64,000 bases of DNA from Kaistia defluvii (GCF_026343955.1 NZ_JAPKNI010000001.1:682001-746000), one strand, 5' to 3'; shown: positions 24,614 through 33,732, counted from the first letter of the stretch. Program-made: numbers and translations. Notes: a model not told the origin generated them from the sequence alone.

Positions 24614-24919
24614 ATGGCAGGCGCGGAACAATCGGACACAGGACGCGACGGGATTGAGGCCGCCATTCGCCACTTCCCGGCCCAGGCGACGGATATCGAG
24701 GCGCTCGCCCGCGAAAGCGAGCGCTTCCGGGACCTCTGCGAGGAACTGGTCGAGGCCGAGGCGGCGCTATCGGCTGTCGATGAGCTCGAAATGGCCCTGC
24801 GCGCGGAACGGCGGCTGGAATGGCTCGCCTTTGTGCGCTGGGCGCTGAAGGAAATCGACCGCGACCTGCGACAGACGCGGGTCGTGTCCATCAACCGGAC
24901 CAGCCGGTCCAACGGATAG
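24614..24919 (+). CDS. Small helical hypothetical protein
   Basis: A 101-residue cytosolic protein that I do not recognise. Residues 20-85 form a charged amphipathic helix region (ATDIEALARESERFRDLCEELVEAEAALSAVDELEMALRAERRLEWLAFVRWALKEIDRDLR) that could form a coiled coil. There is no signal peptide or membrane segment. It lies 42 bases after the small lipoprotein gene and 41 bases before the next gene, all on the same strand, consistent with one operon. Confidence 0.6.
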   Translation: MAGAEQSDTGRDGIEAAIRHFPAQATDIEALARESERFRDLCEELVEAEAALSAVDELEMALRAERRLEWLAFVRWALKEIDRDLRQTRVVSINRTSRSNG

Positions 24920-24960
24920 AGCGGTGACACCCGCTGCCACGACAACCGAGGAGAACGAAG

Positions 24961-25614
24961 ATGAAGCGAACCATTCTGATGGTCGCGGCGCTGTCCTGCG
25001 CCCTCGCCGCCGCCACCGCGGCTCGGGCGCAGGACGCCATCCAGGCGCCAGCCCAGAAACCGATCGGCGGCAATTCCAAGACGCAGATCGAACCGTCGCT
25101 GATCGTGATGAACGCGGCCGGTGCGAAACTCGAGGGCAACCGGCTCACGCTCATCGGCGCGGCGCCCAACGCGATCATCTTCGCCGACCGCCCGGTGCGG
25201 GCAGCCGGCCATGCGCTGACCGCGCATCTTCTCGAGGAATGGGACACCGGCTCCGACAGCTTCGCCAAGGACCCGCCCAACGCGACCGTATCGGTCTTCG
25301 ACAAGAACGGCGAGAGCGTGAAGGACGCCGTCGTGACGCTTCGCTCGCCCAAGCGGGACGGGGCGAACATCGTCTTCGACGTCGCCGTGCTCGAGGGCGA
25401 CCTCGGCGATGCGGCGGGGCCGGCCTCCGTGTTCATCGACATCATCGGCATGCCTTTGACGCCGTTCTCCTTTGCCGGCGCGGCGCGGCGCACGGCCTAT
25501 CGCGGCGCGTTCTACGCCGGCGCGGCGGCGGGGGCGGCCTATCGCTACGCGCCCTATCCTCCCTACCCGGTCTATCCGCCCTATCCTTATTACCCGCCCT
25601 ATCGCCCCTACTGA
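24961..25614 (+). CDS. Secreted protein with Pro/Tyr-rich C-terminal tail
   Basis: A 217-residue exported protein. A signal peptide (ILMVAALSCALAAATAARAQ) precedes a beta-rich domain of about 140 residues: IEPSLIVMNAAGAKLEGNRLTLIG, then ATVSVFDKNGESVKDAVVTLRSPKRDGANIVFDVAVLEG. After a Gly/Ala-rich segment, the last 25 residues are a Pro/Tyr repeat (YPPYPVYPPYPYYPPYRPY). Such tails occur on surface or wall-associated proteins. The ATG at 24961 has a good upstream GAGGAGAACGAAG. The family is not recognised; a cell-surface role is an inference. Confidence 0.75.
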   Translation: MKRTILMVAALSCALAAATAARAQDAIQAPAQKPIGGNSKTQIEPSLIVMNAAGAKLEGNRLTLIGAAPNAIIFADRPVRAAGHALTAHLLEEWDTGSDSFAKDPPNATVSVFDKNGESVKDAVVTLRSPKRDGANIVFDVAVLEGDLGDAAGPASVFIDIIGMPLTPFSFAGAARRTAYRGAFYAGAAAGAAYRYAPYPPYPVYPPYPYYPPYRPY

Positions 25615-25623
25615 TCGAGGAGC

Positions 25624-26046
25624 ATGATGATGATGGATATTGCGCGCCGTACGGCGACCCTTCTGGGCGCCGGCCTGCTTGGTTCCGCCGCCCTCTCGCC
25701 CGCGCTCGCGCTGGACGGCCCGCTGTACGACATCGTCGCCGGTTTCTAGACGGGGCGTCGAGGCCTACATCTACGGCTACCCGCTGGTGACGATGGAACT
25801 GACGTGCCGCGTCGTCACCAGTGGTGGAGCCCAAGGACACCCGCGCCCCGAGCGGCCATCTGATCAAGCCGCGGGAATATCCCGACATGGGCGACCAAGT
25901 CCCCGGGCCAGGAAAAGGAGTCCAACTGGCTGCCGGCGTCCAAGGACAAGTTCTACCTGATGATGCGCCTGTACTGGCCGGACGAAAGCGATCCGACGAT
26001 CCTGAACGGAAGCTGGATCATTCCGGCTGTGATGAAGACGAGATAG
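25624..26046 (+). pseudogene. Broken and internally deleted DUF1254/DUF1214 gene
   Basis: The remains of a secreted DUF1254/DUF1214 protein spread over three frames. A signal-peptide start at 25624 (ILLGAGLLGSAALSPALAL-like) reaches a stop at 25747. The next frame then carries GVEAYIYGYPLVTMELT, the conserved start of DUF1254. A shift to a third reading gives VEPKDTRAPSGHLIKPREYPD. Another shift gives the typical DUF1214 end, ESNWLPASKDKFYLMMRLYWP followed by ILNGSWIIPAV and a stop at 26046. The family is normally more than 400 residues, so most of the middle is missing. A strong hairpin follows the old stop codon. Confidence 0.85.
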
Positions 26047-26056
26047 CTCCATCGGC

Positions 26057-26089
26057 GGGCGGGCGGCAGACAGGGTCCGCCGCCCGCCC
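26057..26089 (+). terminator. Hairpin after the DUF1254 pseudogene
   Basis: A perfect 11-bp GC stem (GGGCGGGCGGC, 26057-26067, with 26079-26089) and an 11-base loop, 10 bases after the pseudogene stop codon and followed by CTTCT. It is likely the old gene's terminator. Confidence 0.6.
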
Positions 26090-26751
26090 CTTCTCCCCGA
26101 ATTCTCGGAGCGGATCCCGCAGCACCCGTCAAGAGCGGCCCCGCCGGCGGGAGATCGACCCCGCCGCAGAGGCCGGGCGCGCTCGACCGATGCCTCTGGG
26201 GCCTCCAGGCTTCGGCGCTTCCCCGGGCGAAGGGCCCGGCGGGGTCTGCGCGCCTCGATGGCGGCAAGCCCTCCTCGCACAGATCCTCCGGTTCCCGATG
26301 CCGGCCGCCGATCTCCCAATCCGGCAGCTTATGGGCCGGGGCCGAGCCCCGGCTCGGCGACCGCGATCTTCCTGCCGTCCAGCCTGCCCGGCAGGACATC
26401 GCCTCCTTCCCAGGAGATGCATGGCCCCATCCTCCCGGCGTCTTCGCCATCGAGGCTTCGTCGGCATGCCCGACCGATTCCGTCCGTTCCAGCCGCGGCG
26501 CGCGGCCGTTCTGCGGCCCGCCGATCCGCGCCTCGCCCCGCCTTTCCGTAAAGGACGGTGAAACGGCGAAAATGGACGTGAAGACAATTTCCCGGATTCC
26601 AAGATAGAGACCGCATACCCAAAGTTTCCTATCGTCAGACATCAACAATACGCACGAGCTTCCTGCGTGACGTCTTGAATTGACGGATACGCAGATCGGA
26701 TCTTCACGCGGCTGGTCCGAGTAATTTCTCCTTGTTCTGACGGAGGAAAAA
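26090..26751. other. Intergenic region upstream of the polysaccharide operon
   Basis: I see no convincing gene in these 662 bases; open readings on both strands lack family features and good starts. The left two thirds are GC-rich. From about 26570 the sequence turns markedly richer in A and T and probably holds the promoter of the polysaccharide operon. GGAGG at 26742 serves the TTG start at 26752. Confidence 0.5.
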
Positions 26752-27768
26752 TTGAAAAACATATTCGACACAACAAAGATCATTTCAAAGAGGCCGCCGG
26801 CTCGCCGAATTCTTGTCGCGGGCGGGGCGGGATTTCTAGGATCTCATCTTTGCGAACGGCTGGTCCACGAAGGCAATACCGTCATCTGCGTCGATAATTT
26901 CTCCACCGGTAGAATGGAGAACCTGAGCGATCTGCTGCGTTTCGACACGTTCAGCGTCATCCAGCACGACATCGTGGATCCCCTCGAGCTGCCCGTCGAC
27001 GAGATCTACAATCTCGCCTGCCCGGCCTCGCCACCGCATTATCAGGCGGATCCGATCCATACGCTGAAGACCAGCGTTATCGGTTCGCTCCATCTTCTGG
27101 AACTGGCGCGCAAGCATCAGGCGCGGATCTTCCAGGCCTCGACCTCGGAAGTCTATGGCGATCCCCATGTGCATCCGCAGCCGGAAGCCTATTGGGGCAA
27201 CGTCAATTCCTTCGGACCGCGCTCCTGCTACGACGAAGGCAAGCGCTCCGCGGAAACGCTGTTCTACGACTTTCACCACCAGCATGGCGTCGATATCCGC
27301 ATCGTCCGCATCTTCAACACCTATGGGCCGCGGATGCGGGCCGACGACGGCCGCGTGGTGTCGAACTTCATCGTCCAGGCGCTCCGGGGCGATGACATCA
27401 CCGTCTATGGCGACGGGTCGCAGACCCGTTCCTTCTGCTATGTCGATGACCTGATCGAAGGCTTCTGCCGGCTGATGTACAACCAGCCGGCAATCCGGAC
27501 ACCGGTCAATCTGGGCAATCCCGGCGAATTCACCGTGCGGGAACTGGCCCAGCAGATCATCCGCATGACCGGCTCGTCCTCGAAGATCGTCCATCGCCCG
27601 CTGCCGACCGACGATCCGCGCCAGCGCCGGCCCGATATCTCCGCGGCGAAACGCGACCTCGACTGGACGCCTGGCGTGGCCCTTACCGAAGGCCTGACGT
27701 CGACGATCGCCTATTTCGAGCATCAGCTGAGCCGGGCGGACGGCGAATTCGTCGAGGCAGCGCAATGA
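26752..27768 (+). CDS. UDP-glucuronate decarboxylase (UDP-xylose synthase)
   Basis: A 338-residue short-chain dehydrogenase/reductase-type enzyme that converts UDP-glucuronate to UDP-xylose with NAD+. The nucleotide-binding motif is [18 protein letters not shown] (about residues 22-40). The catalytic Tyr160-x3-Lys164 pair sits in [16 protein letters not shown], a signature of the UXS family as opposed to general epimerases, and [12 protein letters not shown] is also UXS-typical. The TTG start has GGAGG 5 bases upstream. It is the first gene of the polysaccharide operon, coupled to the epimerase by an ATGA overlap. Together with the dehydrogenase gene at 30604 it completes the route UDP-glucose to UDP-xylose. 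Confidence 0.9.
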   Translation: MKNIFDTTKIISKRPPARRILVAGGAGFLGSHLCERLVHEGNTVICVDNFSTGRMENLSDLLRFDTFSVIQHDIVDPLELPVDEIYNLACPASPPHYQADPIHTLKTSVIGSLHLLELARKHQARIFQASTSEVYGDPHVHPQPEAYWGNVNSFGPRSCYDEGKRSAETLFYDFHHQHGVDIRIVRIFNTYGPRMRADDGRVVSNFIVQALRGDDITVYGDGSQTRSFCYVDDLIEGFCRLMYNQPAIRTPVNLGNPGEFTVRELAQQIIRMTGSSSKIVHRPLPTDDPRQRRPDISAAKRDLDWTPGVALTEGLTSTIAYFEHQLSRADGEFVEAAQ

Positions 27769-28751
27769 GCCGGCCAGCCGTTCTCGTGGTCGGCGGCGCG
27801 GGCTTCATCGGCAGCCACACGGCCAAGCTCCTATCGAAACAGGGTTATGACCCCGTCGTCTATGACAATCTCTCGACGGGGTCGGCGGCGGCGGTGCGCT
27901 GGGGCGCGCTGGTCGAGGGCGATATCCTCGACCAGAAGAAGCTGGTCGAGACGATCGAGGCCTTCGATCCGGTCGCGGTCATCCATTTCGCCGCTTCCGC
28001 CTATGTCGGCGAGTCCGTCCAGAACCCCGCCAAATACTACCAGAACAACGTCAACGGCACGCAGTCGCTGCTCGAGGCCTGCCGCCTCGCCGGCGCGCCT
28101 CCCGTCATCTTTTCCTCCAGTTGCGCCACCTATGGCGTTCCGGATCACCTGCCGATCCGGGAAGGCGAAATCCAGCACCCGATCAACCCCTACGGACGCA
28201 CCAAGCTGATCGCCGAGCAGATGCTGGCCGACTATTCGGCGGCCTATGGCATCCGCTATGCGGCGCTTCGCTATTTCAATGCCTGCGGCGCCGACCTCGA
28301 GGGCGAACTGGGCGAAGCCCATGATCCCGAGACGCATCTGATCCCGCGCGCCATGCTCGCGGCGGCCCGCTCGATCGACTTCCTCGAAGTCTTCGGCGAC
28401 GACTACGACACGCCCGACGGCACCTGCATCCGCGACTACATCCACGTGACGGATCTGGCGCGCGCCCATGTCATGGCCGTCGAGCACCTGATCCGGGGCG
28501 GCGACAATCTCGCCGTCAACCTGGGCACCGGCCGCGGCACCTCGATCCGGGAAATCCTCGAGACGATCGGCCGCGTGACCGGCAGTCCGGTTCCGGTGGC
28601 GTTGCGGGCACGCCGGGCCGGCGACCCGCCGATCCTCTACGCCGATCCGACGCTCGCCGCAGAAAAGCTCGGCTTCCGCGTGATGCACTCCGATCTCGAT
28701 ACGATCATCCGCACGGCGGCACCGTTTTTCGGACTGACGGTGCGGCCATGA
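27765..28751 (+). CDS. UDP-sugar 4-epimerase (GalE family; UDP-glucose or UDP-xylose epimerase)
   Basis: A 328-residue NAD-dependent epimerase. It has [18 protein letters not shown], then DNLSTG, the catalytic Tyr143-x3-Lys147 (NPYGRTKL) and FSSSCATYG with the catalytic Ser. The C-terminal part has [13 protein letters not shown] and [13 protein letters not shown]. By sequence it is a GalE/ExoB-type UDP-hexose 4-epimerase. Because it lies directly downstream of UDP-xylose synthase, its real substrate may be UDP-xylose, giving UDP-L-arabinose, as in the Sinorhizobium Uxs/Uxe pair. It overlaps both neighbours by 4 bases. The substrate cannot be decided from the sequence. Confidence 0.9.
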   Translation: MSRPAVLVVGGAGFIGSHTAKLLSKQGYDPVVYDNLSTGSAAAVRWGALVEGDILDQKKLVETIEAFDPVAVIHFAASAYVGESVQNPAKYYQNNVNGTQSLLEACRLAGAPPVIFSSSCATYGVPDHLPIREGEIQHPINPYGRTKLIAEQMLADYSAAYGIRYAALRYFNACGADLEGELGEAHDPETHLIPRAMLAAARSIDFLEVFGDDYDTPDGTCIRDYIHVTDLARAHVMAVEHLIRGGDNLAVNLGTGRGTSIREILETIGRVTGSPVPVALRARRAGDPPILYADPTLAAEKLGFRVMHSDLDTIIRTAAPFFGLTVRP

Positions 28752-30601
28752 AGACGCCGCGCATTCTTCCCACGACGCAGGGCGAAGAGCCGCTTCTGGT
28801 GCCGATCTTCACCGGCCGCAAGCGGGTTGAATATGTCGTGGGCGTCGCCTTCTGGGCCGCGGCCCTCATCTTCTTCTGGCAATGGTGGCTGTTCGAGGCG
28901 ACGCATACGCATCTCGTCGGGTCGGTGCTGGTCACGGCCATCCTGGCCTGGATCACCATCCTGCCGGTCTATTTCATCACGATTTTCTACAAGGCGCGCC
29001 GGCCGAACGGCCCGCTCCGCATTCCCGCCGGCAGCCGGGTCGCCATGGTCGTGACCAAGGCGCCATCCGAGCCCTTCCCCATCGTCGCCGAGACGTTGCT
29101 GGCAATGCTGGCGCAGAATGTGCCGCACGATACCTGGCTCGCCGACGAGGATCCGTCTCCCGAGACGCTCGACTGGTGCCGCGAGCACGGCGTGTTCGTC
29201 TCCACACGCAAGGGGCGCGCCGACTATCATCGCCAGACCTGGCCGCGCCGCACGCGCTGCAAGGAAGGCAACTTGGCCTTCTTCTACGACACCTATGGCT
29301 ATGAGCGGTATGACTTCGTCTCCCAGCTCGATGCCGACCACGTGCCGGATCTGGACTATCTGTACAACATGCTGCGGCCCTTCGCGGACCCGGCCATCGG
29401 CTATGTGTCCGCTCCCAGCATCTGTGATCGCAATGCGCATGAGAGCTGGTCGGCGCGCGGCCGCCTCTATGTCGAGGCAAGCATGCATGGCTCGCTGCAG
29501 GCCGGCTATAATGGCGGCTATGCCCCGGTCTGCATCGGATCCCATTATGCGGTGCGCACGGCCGCGCTGAAGCAGATCGGCGGCCTCGGCCCGGAGCTCG
29601 CCGAGGATCACTCGACGACGCTGTTCATGAACGCGCATGGCTGGCGCGGAACACATGCCCTCGACGCCATTGCCCATGGCGACGGCCCGCGAACCTTCGC
29701 CGATCTCGTGACGCAGGAATTCCAGTGGTCGCGCAGCCTGGTGATGATCCTGCTGCAGTATTCGCCGACGCTGGTGAAGCGGCTGCCGCTGCGCCTGAAG
29801 GTCCAGTTCCTGTTCTCGCAGCTCTGGTACCCGCTCTATGCGTTCTTCCTGGCGGCGACGTTCCTGCTGCCCGTGACGGTGCTGCTCTACGGCGCCAATT
29901 TCGTGACGGTCACCTATCCGGACTTCCTGCTCCATTTCATGCCGCAATCGCTCATGATCCTGGTGCTGGCGTTCTGGTGGCGGTCGAGCCGGACATTCCG
30001 TCCGGTCGACGGCAAGATCTTCAGCTGGGAAGCGATGCTGTTCCTGCTGGCGCGCTGGCCCTGGGTGATGGCCGGCACGATCGCCGCCTTCCGCGACTGG
30101 GCAACCGGCTCGTTCGTCGACTTCCGGGTCACGCCCAAGGGGGCCTCCGAAGTCGATCCGCTGCCGTTCCGCGTCCTGGCGCCCTACGTCGTGATCATCG
30201 CTCTCTCGATCCTGCCGGTTCTCCTTGTCCAGGATGCCTTCGAGACACGCGGCTTCTACGTCTTCGCCATCATCAATACCTGCTTCTACCTGGTTCTGAT
30301 GGCCGTGATCGTGCTGCGGCATTCCCGCGAGAACAACATTCGCATGCGCAGCCGCGCCTATCGTCCCGCGCTGGCGAGCGGTCTCGTCACGCTGTGCGCA
30401 ATCGTCAGTTTCGCCACCATCGAACGCGGCCGGGACGGCATCGAGGCGCTGGCCTGGGGCACGAAGAGCTTCTCCATCTTCGACGACCGCTTCTCGGTTG
30501 CGGGCGCGGGCGTAGGGGGACATGCGGTCCACAAGACCGTCTTCAATCCGCGTTGGCGGGGCAGTTCAACCAGTCCTCAGGACGAGCGGGAGCAAGACTG
30601 A
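28748..30601 (+). CDS. Cellulose-synthase-like family 2 glycosyltransferase (processive membrane synthase)
   Basis: A 617-residue inner-membrane enzyme. Two N-terminal helices (about 30-75) precede a GT-2 catalytic domain of about 300 residues with the processive-synthase motifs: Asp195-Ala-Asp197 (SQLDADHVPDLDY), the Glu286-Asp287 pair (LAEDHSTTLFM) and a Q-x-x-x-W element at Gln323-Trp327 (TQEFQWSRSLVMI), here lacking the usual Arg before Trp. Several membrane helices follow (about 360-560). The layout matches cellulose/hyaluronan/curdlan-type synthases that polymerise and export a glycan. There is no PilZ domain, so direct cyclic-di-GMP control is not seen. The donor is likely one of the UDP-sugars made by its neighbours. 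Confidence 0.9.
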   Translation: MKTPRILPTTQGEEPLLVPIFTGRKRVEYVVGVAFWAAALIFFWQWWLFEATHTHLVGSVLVTAILAWITILPVYFITIFYKARRPNGPLRIPAGSRVAMVVTKAPSEPFPIVAETLLAMLAQNVPHDTWLADEDPSPETLDWCREHGVFVSTRKGRADYHRQTWPRRTRCKEGNLAFFYDTYGYERYDFVSQLDADHVPDLDYLYNMLRPFADPAIGYVSAPSICDRNAHESWSARGRLYVEASMHGSLQAGYNGGYAPVCIGSHYAVRTAALKQIGGLGPELAEDHSTTLFMNAHGWRGTHALDAIAHGDGPRTFADLVTQEFQWSRSLVMILLQYSPTLVKRLPLRLKVQFLFSQLWYPLYAFFLAATFLLPVTVLLYGANFVTVTYPDFLLHFMPQSLMILVLAFWWRSSRTFRPVDGKIFSWEAMLFLLARWPWVMAGTIAAFRDWATGSFVDFRVTPKGASEVDPLPFRVLAPYVVIIALSILPVLLVQDAFETRGFYVFAIINTCFYLVLMAVIVLRHSRENNIRMRSRAYRPALASGLVTLCAIVSFATIERGRDGIEALAWGTKSFSIFDDRFSVAGAGVGGHAVHKTVFNPRWRGSSTSPQDEREQD

Positions 30602-30603
30602 TC

Positions 30604-32034
30604 ATGAAAATCGCGGTCATTGGAACGGGTTACGTCGGATTGGTCAGCGGCACCTGCTTTGCCGCCTGGGGCCACGAGGTCGTCTGCGTCGACAAGGACG
30701 CGCAGAAGATCGCCGGCCTGAAGCGCGGCGTCCTGCCGATCTACGAGCCAGGACTGGACGATCTGGTGGCGCGCAACGCCGGCGCGGGCCGGCTCGGCTT
30801 CACCTGCCATCTCGCCGAGGCCCTGAAGGGCGCCGCCATCGTGCTGATCGCGGTCGGGACACCGACCCGCGCCAACCATGGCGACGCGGATCTCTCCTTC
30901 GTCTACATGGCCGCCCGCGAACTGGCGCCCCATCTCGAAAAGGGCGCCGTGATCGTCGTCAAGTCGACGGTCCCCGTCGGCACCGGCGACGTCGTCGAGA
31001 AGATCGTCGGCTCGATCCGGCCGGCCGGATCGTTCTCGGTCGCCTCCAACCCCGAATTCCTGCGCGAGGGGGCCGCCATCCGCGATTTTCTCGAACCCGA
31101 TCGCGTGGTGATCGGCGTCGAGGACGACTGCGCGCGCAAGGTGCTGATGTCGCTGTATGGCCCGCCGCTGCAGGCGCGCGAAACCCCCATCGTGGTGACT
31201 CGGCGCCGCACGTCCGAGCTGATCAAATATGCGGCCAACGCGTTCCTGGCGACCAAGATCACCTTCATCAACGAACTGGCCGACCTTTGCGAGGAAGTCG
31301 GCAGCGATGTCGGCGAACTGGCGCTCGGCATGGGGCTGGACAAGCGCATTGGCGCCAGCTTCCTGAATGCCGGCCCCGGCTATGGCGGCTCCTGCTTCCC
31401 GAAGGACACGCTGGCGCTGCTGCGCACCGCACAGGATCACGGCGTCTCTCTGCGGCTGGTGGAGGAAACCGTCACCGCCAATGAAGCGCGCAAGCGCCGC
31501 ATGGCGCTCAAGGTGATGGATGCGCTCGGCGGCGACGTCGAAGGCGCGACCATCGCGGTGTTGGGCCTTACCTTCAAGCCCGACACGGACGACATGCGCG
31601 ACGCGCCGTCCGTGCCGCTGATCGAAACCCTGCAGCGCTTCGGCGCCCGGATCCGCGCCTACGATCCCGTCGGCGCGGAAAACGCCAGTCGGGTCCTTTC
31701 CGACGTGGAGTTTTGCAAGGATGCGCATGAGTGCGTCCGCGGCGCCGATGCGGCGGTGGTCGTGACGGAATGGGACAGCATCCGCGGCCTCGATCTCGTG
31801 CGCGTCAGAAGCGCGATGCGGCAACCGGTGCTGATCGACCTCCGCAACGCCCTGCCGCGGGCGATTGCCGAGGATCTCGGCTTCCACGTCTCGGCGATTG
31901 GCCGTCCCGCGCCCACGCGGCAGGAGGCTGCCGGAAAAGGCCCCCACGCGAACGATCATCGCTCGCCCCGGCGCGTGGGCGGAATGAGAAGCCATGCACG
32001 AATGGGAGGTTCGAATGAGCGGATGGAGATCTAA
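30604..32034 (+). CDS. ugd: UDP-glucose 6-dehydrogenase
   Basis: A 476-residue enzyme that oxidises UDP-glucose to UDP-glucuronate with two NAD+. The N-terminal domain is MKIAVIGTGYVGLVSGTCFA with the substrate loop VGTPTRANHGDADLS. Catalytic Cys264 lies in NAGPGYGGSCFPKDTLALL, and the UDP-binding domain has GLTFKPDTDDMRDAPS. The family core ends near FHVSAIGRPAP (about residue 438). The last 35-40 residues are a poorly conserved, charged tail that runs into the start of the DUF995 gene (20-base overlap) and may come from loss of an earlier stop. It follows the synthase gene by 2 bases and supplies the precursor for UDP-xylose synthase. Confidence 0.93.
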   Translation: MKIAVIGTGYVGLVSGTCFAAWGHEVVCVDKDAQKIAGLKRGVLPIYEPGLDDLVARNAGAGRLGFTCHLAEALKGAAIVLIAVGTPTRANHGDADLSFVYMAARELAPHLEKGAVIVVKSTVPVGTGDVVEKIVGSIRPAGSFSVASNPEFLREGAAIRDFLEPDRVVIGVEDDCARKVLMSLYGPPLQARETPIVVTRRRTSELIKYAANAFLATKITFINELADLCEEVGSDVGELALGMGLDKRIGASFLNAGPGYGGSCFPKDTLALLRTAQDHGVSLRLVEETVTANEARKRRMALKVMDALGGDVEGATIAVLGLTFKPDTDDMRDAPSVPLIETLQRFGARIRAYDPVGAENASRVLSDVEFCKDAHECVRGADAAVVVTEWDSIRGLDLVRVRSAMRQPVLIDLRNALPRAIAEDLGFHVSAIGRPAPTRQEAAGKGPHANDHRSPRRVGGMRSHARMGGSNERMEI

Positions 32035-32641
32035 AGCGGGCCGGTCCCGGTCGGGATCGACGAGTCTGGCCCTGGCCGTTGTGGCAGCGTCGACGATTGC
32101 CGGCGTGACCATGGCCGGCGCGGCCTCGGCCCCCGGCCGTCCCGCCACGGCCAACACGGCAACCGCACCGGCCGCCTCCGCCAGCGAGGCGAGTCCGCCC
32201 GCGGGCACCATCCCCATGGCGGCTTCCGAGCTCTACCTGCTCTATCGGAACAAGAGCTGGCAATGGGCGGACGGCGCAGGACGGATGGCCGACGAGGATC
32301 GCCGGTTCACCGCCTGGGTCGAGAGCGACAAGGGCAAATCCTGGGCCGAAGGCCGCTGGCTGGTCACGGATGCCGGCACGATGTGCCTCAAGGCGGACTG
32401 GCACAGCGCCGAGGGGGTATTCCCGGGCAAGACCTGCTTCGCCCACCGCATCGGCGACGGGACGATCTACCAGAGGCAGGTGCCGGACGGCGCCTGGTAC
32501 GTGTTTCGCCACGCCGACGGCCGCGCCGACGACGAAGCGAAGAAGCTCGTCTCCGCCGATCTGGTCACCGACCACATCGACAGCCTGAAGCCGGTGCGGC
32601 GCCCGAAACAATCGCCGATGAAACAACAGAGCAGGAAGTGA
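32015..32641 (+). CDS. Secreted DUF995 protein (first copy)
   Basis: A 208-residue exported protein. The signal sequence (STSLALAVVAASTIAGVTMAGAASA) is followed by an Ala/Pro/Ser-rich linker and a DUF995 domain: AASELYLLYRNKSWQWADGAGRM, then FTAWVESDKGKSWAEGRWLVTDAGTMCLKADWHS, KTCFAHRIGDGTIYQRQVPDGAWYVF. Two Cys (in TMCLKA and KTCFAH) are probably disulfide-bonded. ATG 32015 has GGGAGG upstream. DUF995 has no settled function but is common near rhizobial polysaccharide genes. A second copy lies at 33733, on the far side of the GH26-like gene. A role in handling or retaining the polymer is an inference. Confidence 0.85.
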   Translation: MSGWRSKAGRSRSGSTSLALAVVAASTIAGVTMAGAASAPGRPATANTATAPAASASEASPPAGTIPMAASELYLLYRNKSWQWADGAGRMADEDRRFTAWVESDKGKSWAEGRWLVTDAGTMCLKADWHSAEGVFPGKTCFAHRIGDGTIYQRQVPDGAWYVFRHADGRADDEAKKLVSADLVTDHIDSLKPVRRPKQSPMKQQSRK

Positions 32642-32647
32642 GGGGCC

Positions 32648-33619
32648 ATGCAGTCACGACTCTTTATCGCAACGCTTTTGCTGTGCGGGGCGGCCTTCCC
32701 CGGCACGCTCCATGCCGCCAGCGGCGTCTCCGGCGCCAATGTCGACAACCGCAGCCAGTTTCAGGACAAGCGGCCTGTCATCGCCACGCCGTCGGTAACC
32801 CCCGGCGCCTATGACCCGCATGGCGACTATGCCAATGACGCCAACTCGAAGATCGAGCATCTCTTCCTGCCCTGGGAAGACGTCGATCTCGAAACGCTCG
32901 CCTTGGCGGACCAGTACGCCAGCGAGCGCGGACGCGCATTGCTGATTACCGTCGAGCCCTGGTCATGGGCCCGCGACTGGCGCGTCGCGCCGGACGACCT
33001 GCTACGGGGCATTTTGAACGGGCGCTATGATGCCAACATGGCATCCGTCTGTTCGGCCGCGTCCGAGCTGAAGAGCCCGGTCACGATCCGCTGGGCCCAG
33101 GAAATGGACGACAAATCCGGACAGTTCACATGGTCGTACTGGAAGCCGGACGACTACATCAAGGCCTACCGGCATGCGGTGGATGTGTGCCGCAAGGAAC
33201 TCCCCTCCGCCCAGTACATGTGGTCGCCCCGGGGCGATGAGGGCCTGGAAGCCTACTATCCGGGCGATGACTACGTCGACTCGATCGGCCTCTCGGTCTT
33301 CGGCTACCAGCCCTATGACCAGTTGACCACCGGGCGCGACACCACCTTCGTCGAACGCACCAAGCCTGGATACGACCGGGTGAAAGGCTTCGGCAAGCCG
33401 ATCGCCATCGCCGAACTGGGCTATGAAGGCAAGGACGACTATGTCCGCGCCTGGGCGCTGGCGGCCAACCGTCCGCATGCCGAATTTCCGGCCATGACGG
33501 CGGTGGTCTATTTCAACGATCGCGAAGTCTATCCCTGGCCCAAGGGCGTTGGACGGCCGGACTGGCGCGTCGCCAACCATCCGCTGGACTGGCCCGCTCC
33601 GTCGGATCCGCTGGAGTAG
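32648..33619 (+). CDS. Secreted glycoside hydrolase, GH26-like
   Basis: A 323-residue exported enzyme. A signal peptide (LFIATLLLCGAAFPGTLHA) precedes a TIM-barrel domain. The acid/base candidate is Glu152 in TIRWAQEMDDKSG, and the nucleophile candidate is Glu256 in PIAIAELGYEGKDD, at the ends of strands 4 and 7 as in clan GH-A enzymes. Preceding features, LLITVEPWSWA and a Trp/Tyr-rich SYWKPDDYIKAYRHAVDVCR, match GH26 beta-mannanase-like proteins. It sits in the polysaccharide operon 6 bases after the first DUF995 gene, so it most likely trims or releases the operon's own glycan in the periplasm or outside. Confidence 0.85.
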   Translation: MQSRLFIATLLLCGAAFPGTLHAASGVSGANVDNRSQFQDKRPVIATPSVTPGAYDPHGDYANDANSKIEHLFLPWEDVDLETLALADQYASERGRALLITVEPWSWARDWRVAPDDLLRGILNGRYDANMASVCSAASELKSPVTIRWAQEMDDKSGQFTWSYWKPDDYIKAYRHAVDVCRKELPSAQYMWSPRGDEGLEAYYPGDDYVDSIGLSVFGYQPYDQLTTGRDTTFVERTKPGYDRVKGFGKPIAIAELGYEGKDDYVRAWALAANRPHAEFPAMTAVVYFNDREVYPWPKGVGRPDWRVANHPLDWPAPSDPLE

Positions 33620-33732
33620 CCGGCGATCCCCCGGGGTCGCGGCCATCTCGAACCTGGAATGAATGCGCGTCCGGCCTTGGAAGACCGCCCGGTCTGGCCC
33701 GGATCCGCCCCAAGGATGAATAGGAGAGAAAA

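Noticed and set aside
24203-24673. Extension of the TPR gene to 24673
   Set aside because: The extra N-terminal residues are basic and unstructured, overlap the small lipoprotein gene on the other strand and are not part of the conserved domain.
25550-25612. Tandem DNA repeat in the Pro/Tyr coding tail
   Set aside because: The repetition is at codon level in a real protein tail (YPPYP units), not a separate DNA repeat.
25953-26783. Minus-strand frame of 276 codons upstream of the polysaccharide operon
   Set aside because: No domain, no ribosome site, crosses from GC-rich to AT-rich DNA and overlaps the start of the decarboxylase gene.
28637-30532. Minus-strand frame of 631 codons opposite the glycosyltransferase
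   Set aside because: An antisense shadow; the plus-strand GT-2 motifs and 4-base operon overlaps are decisive.
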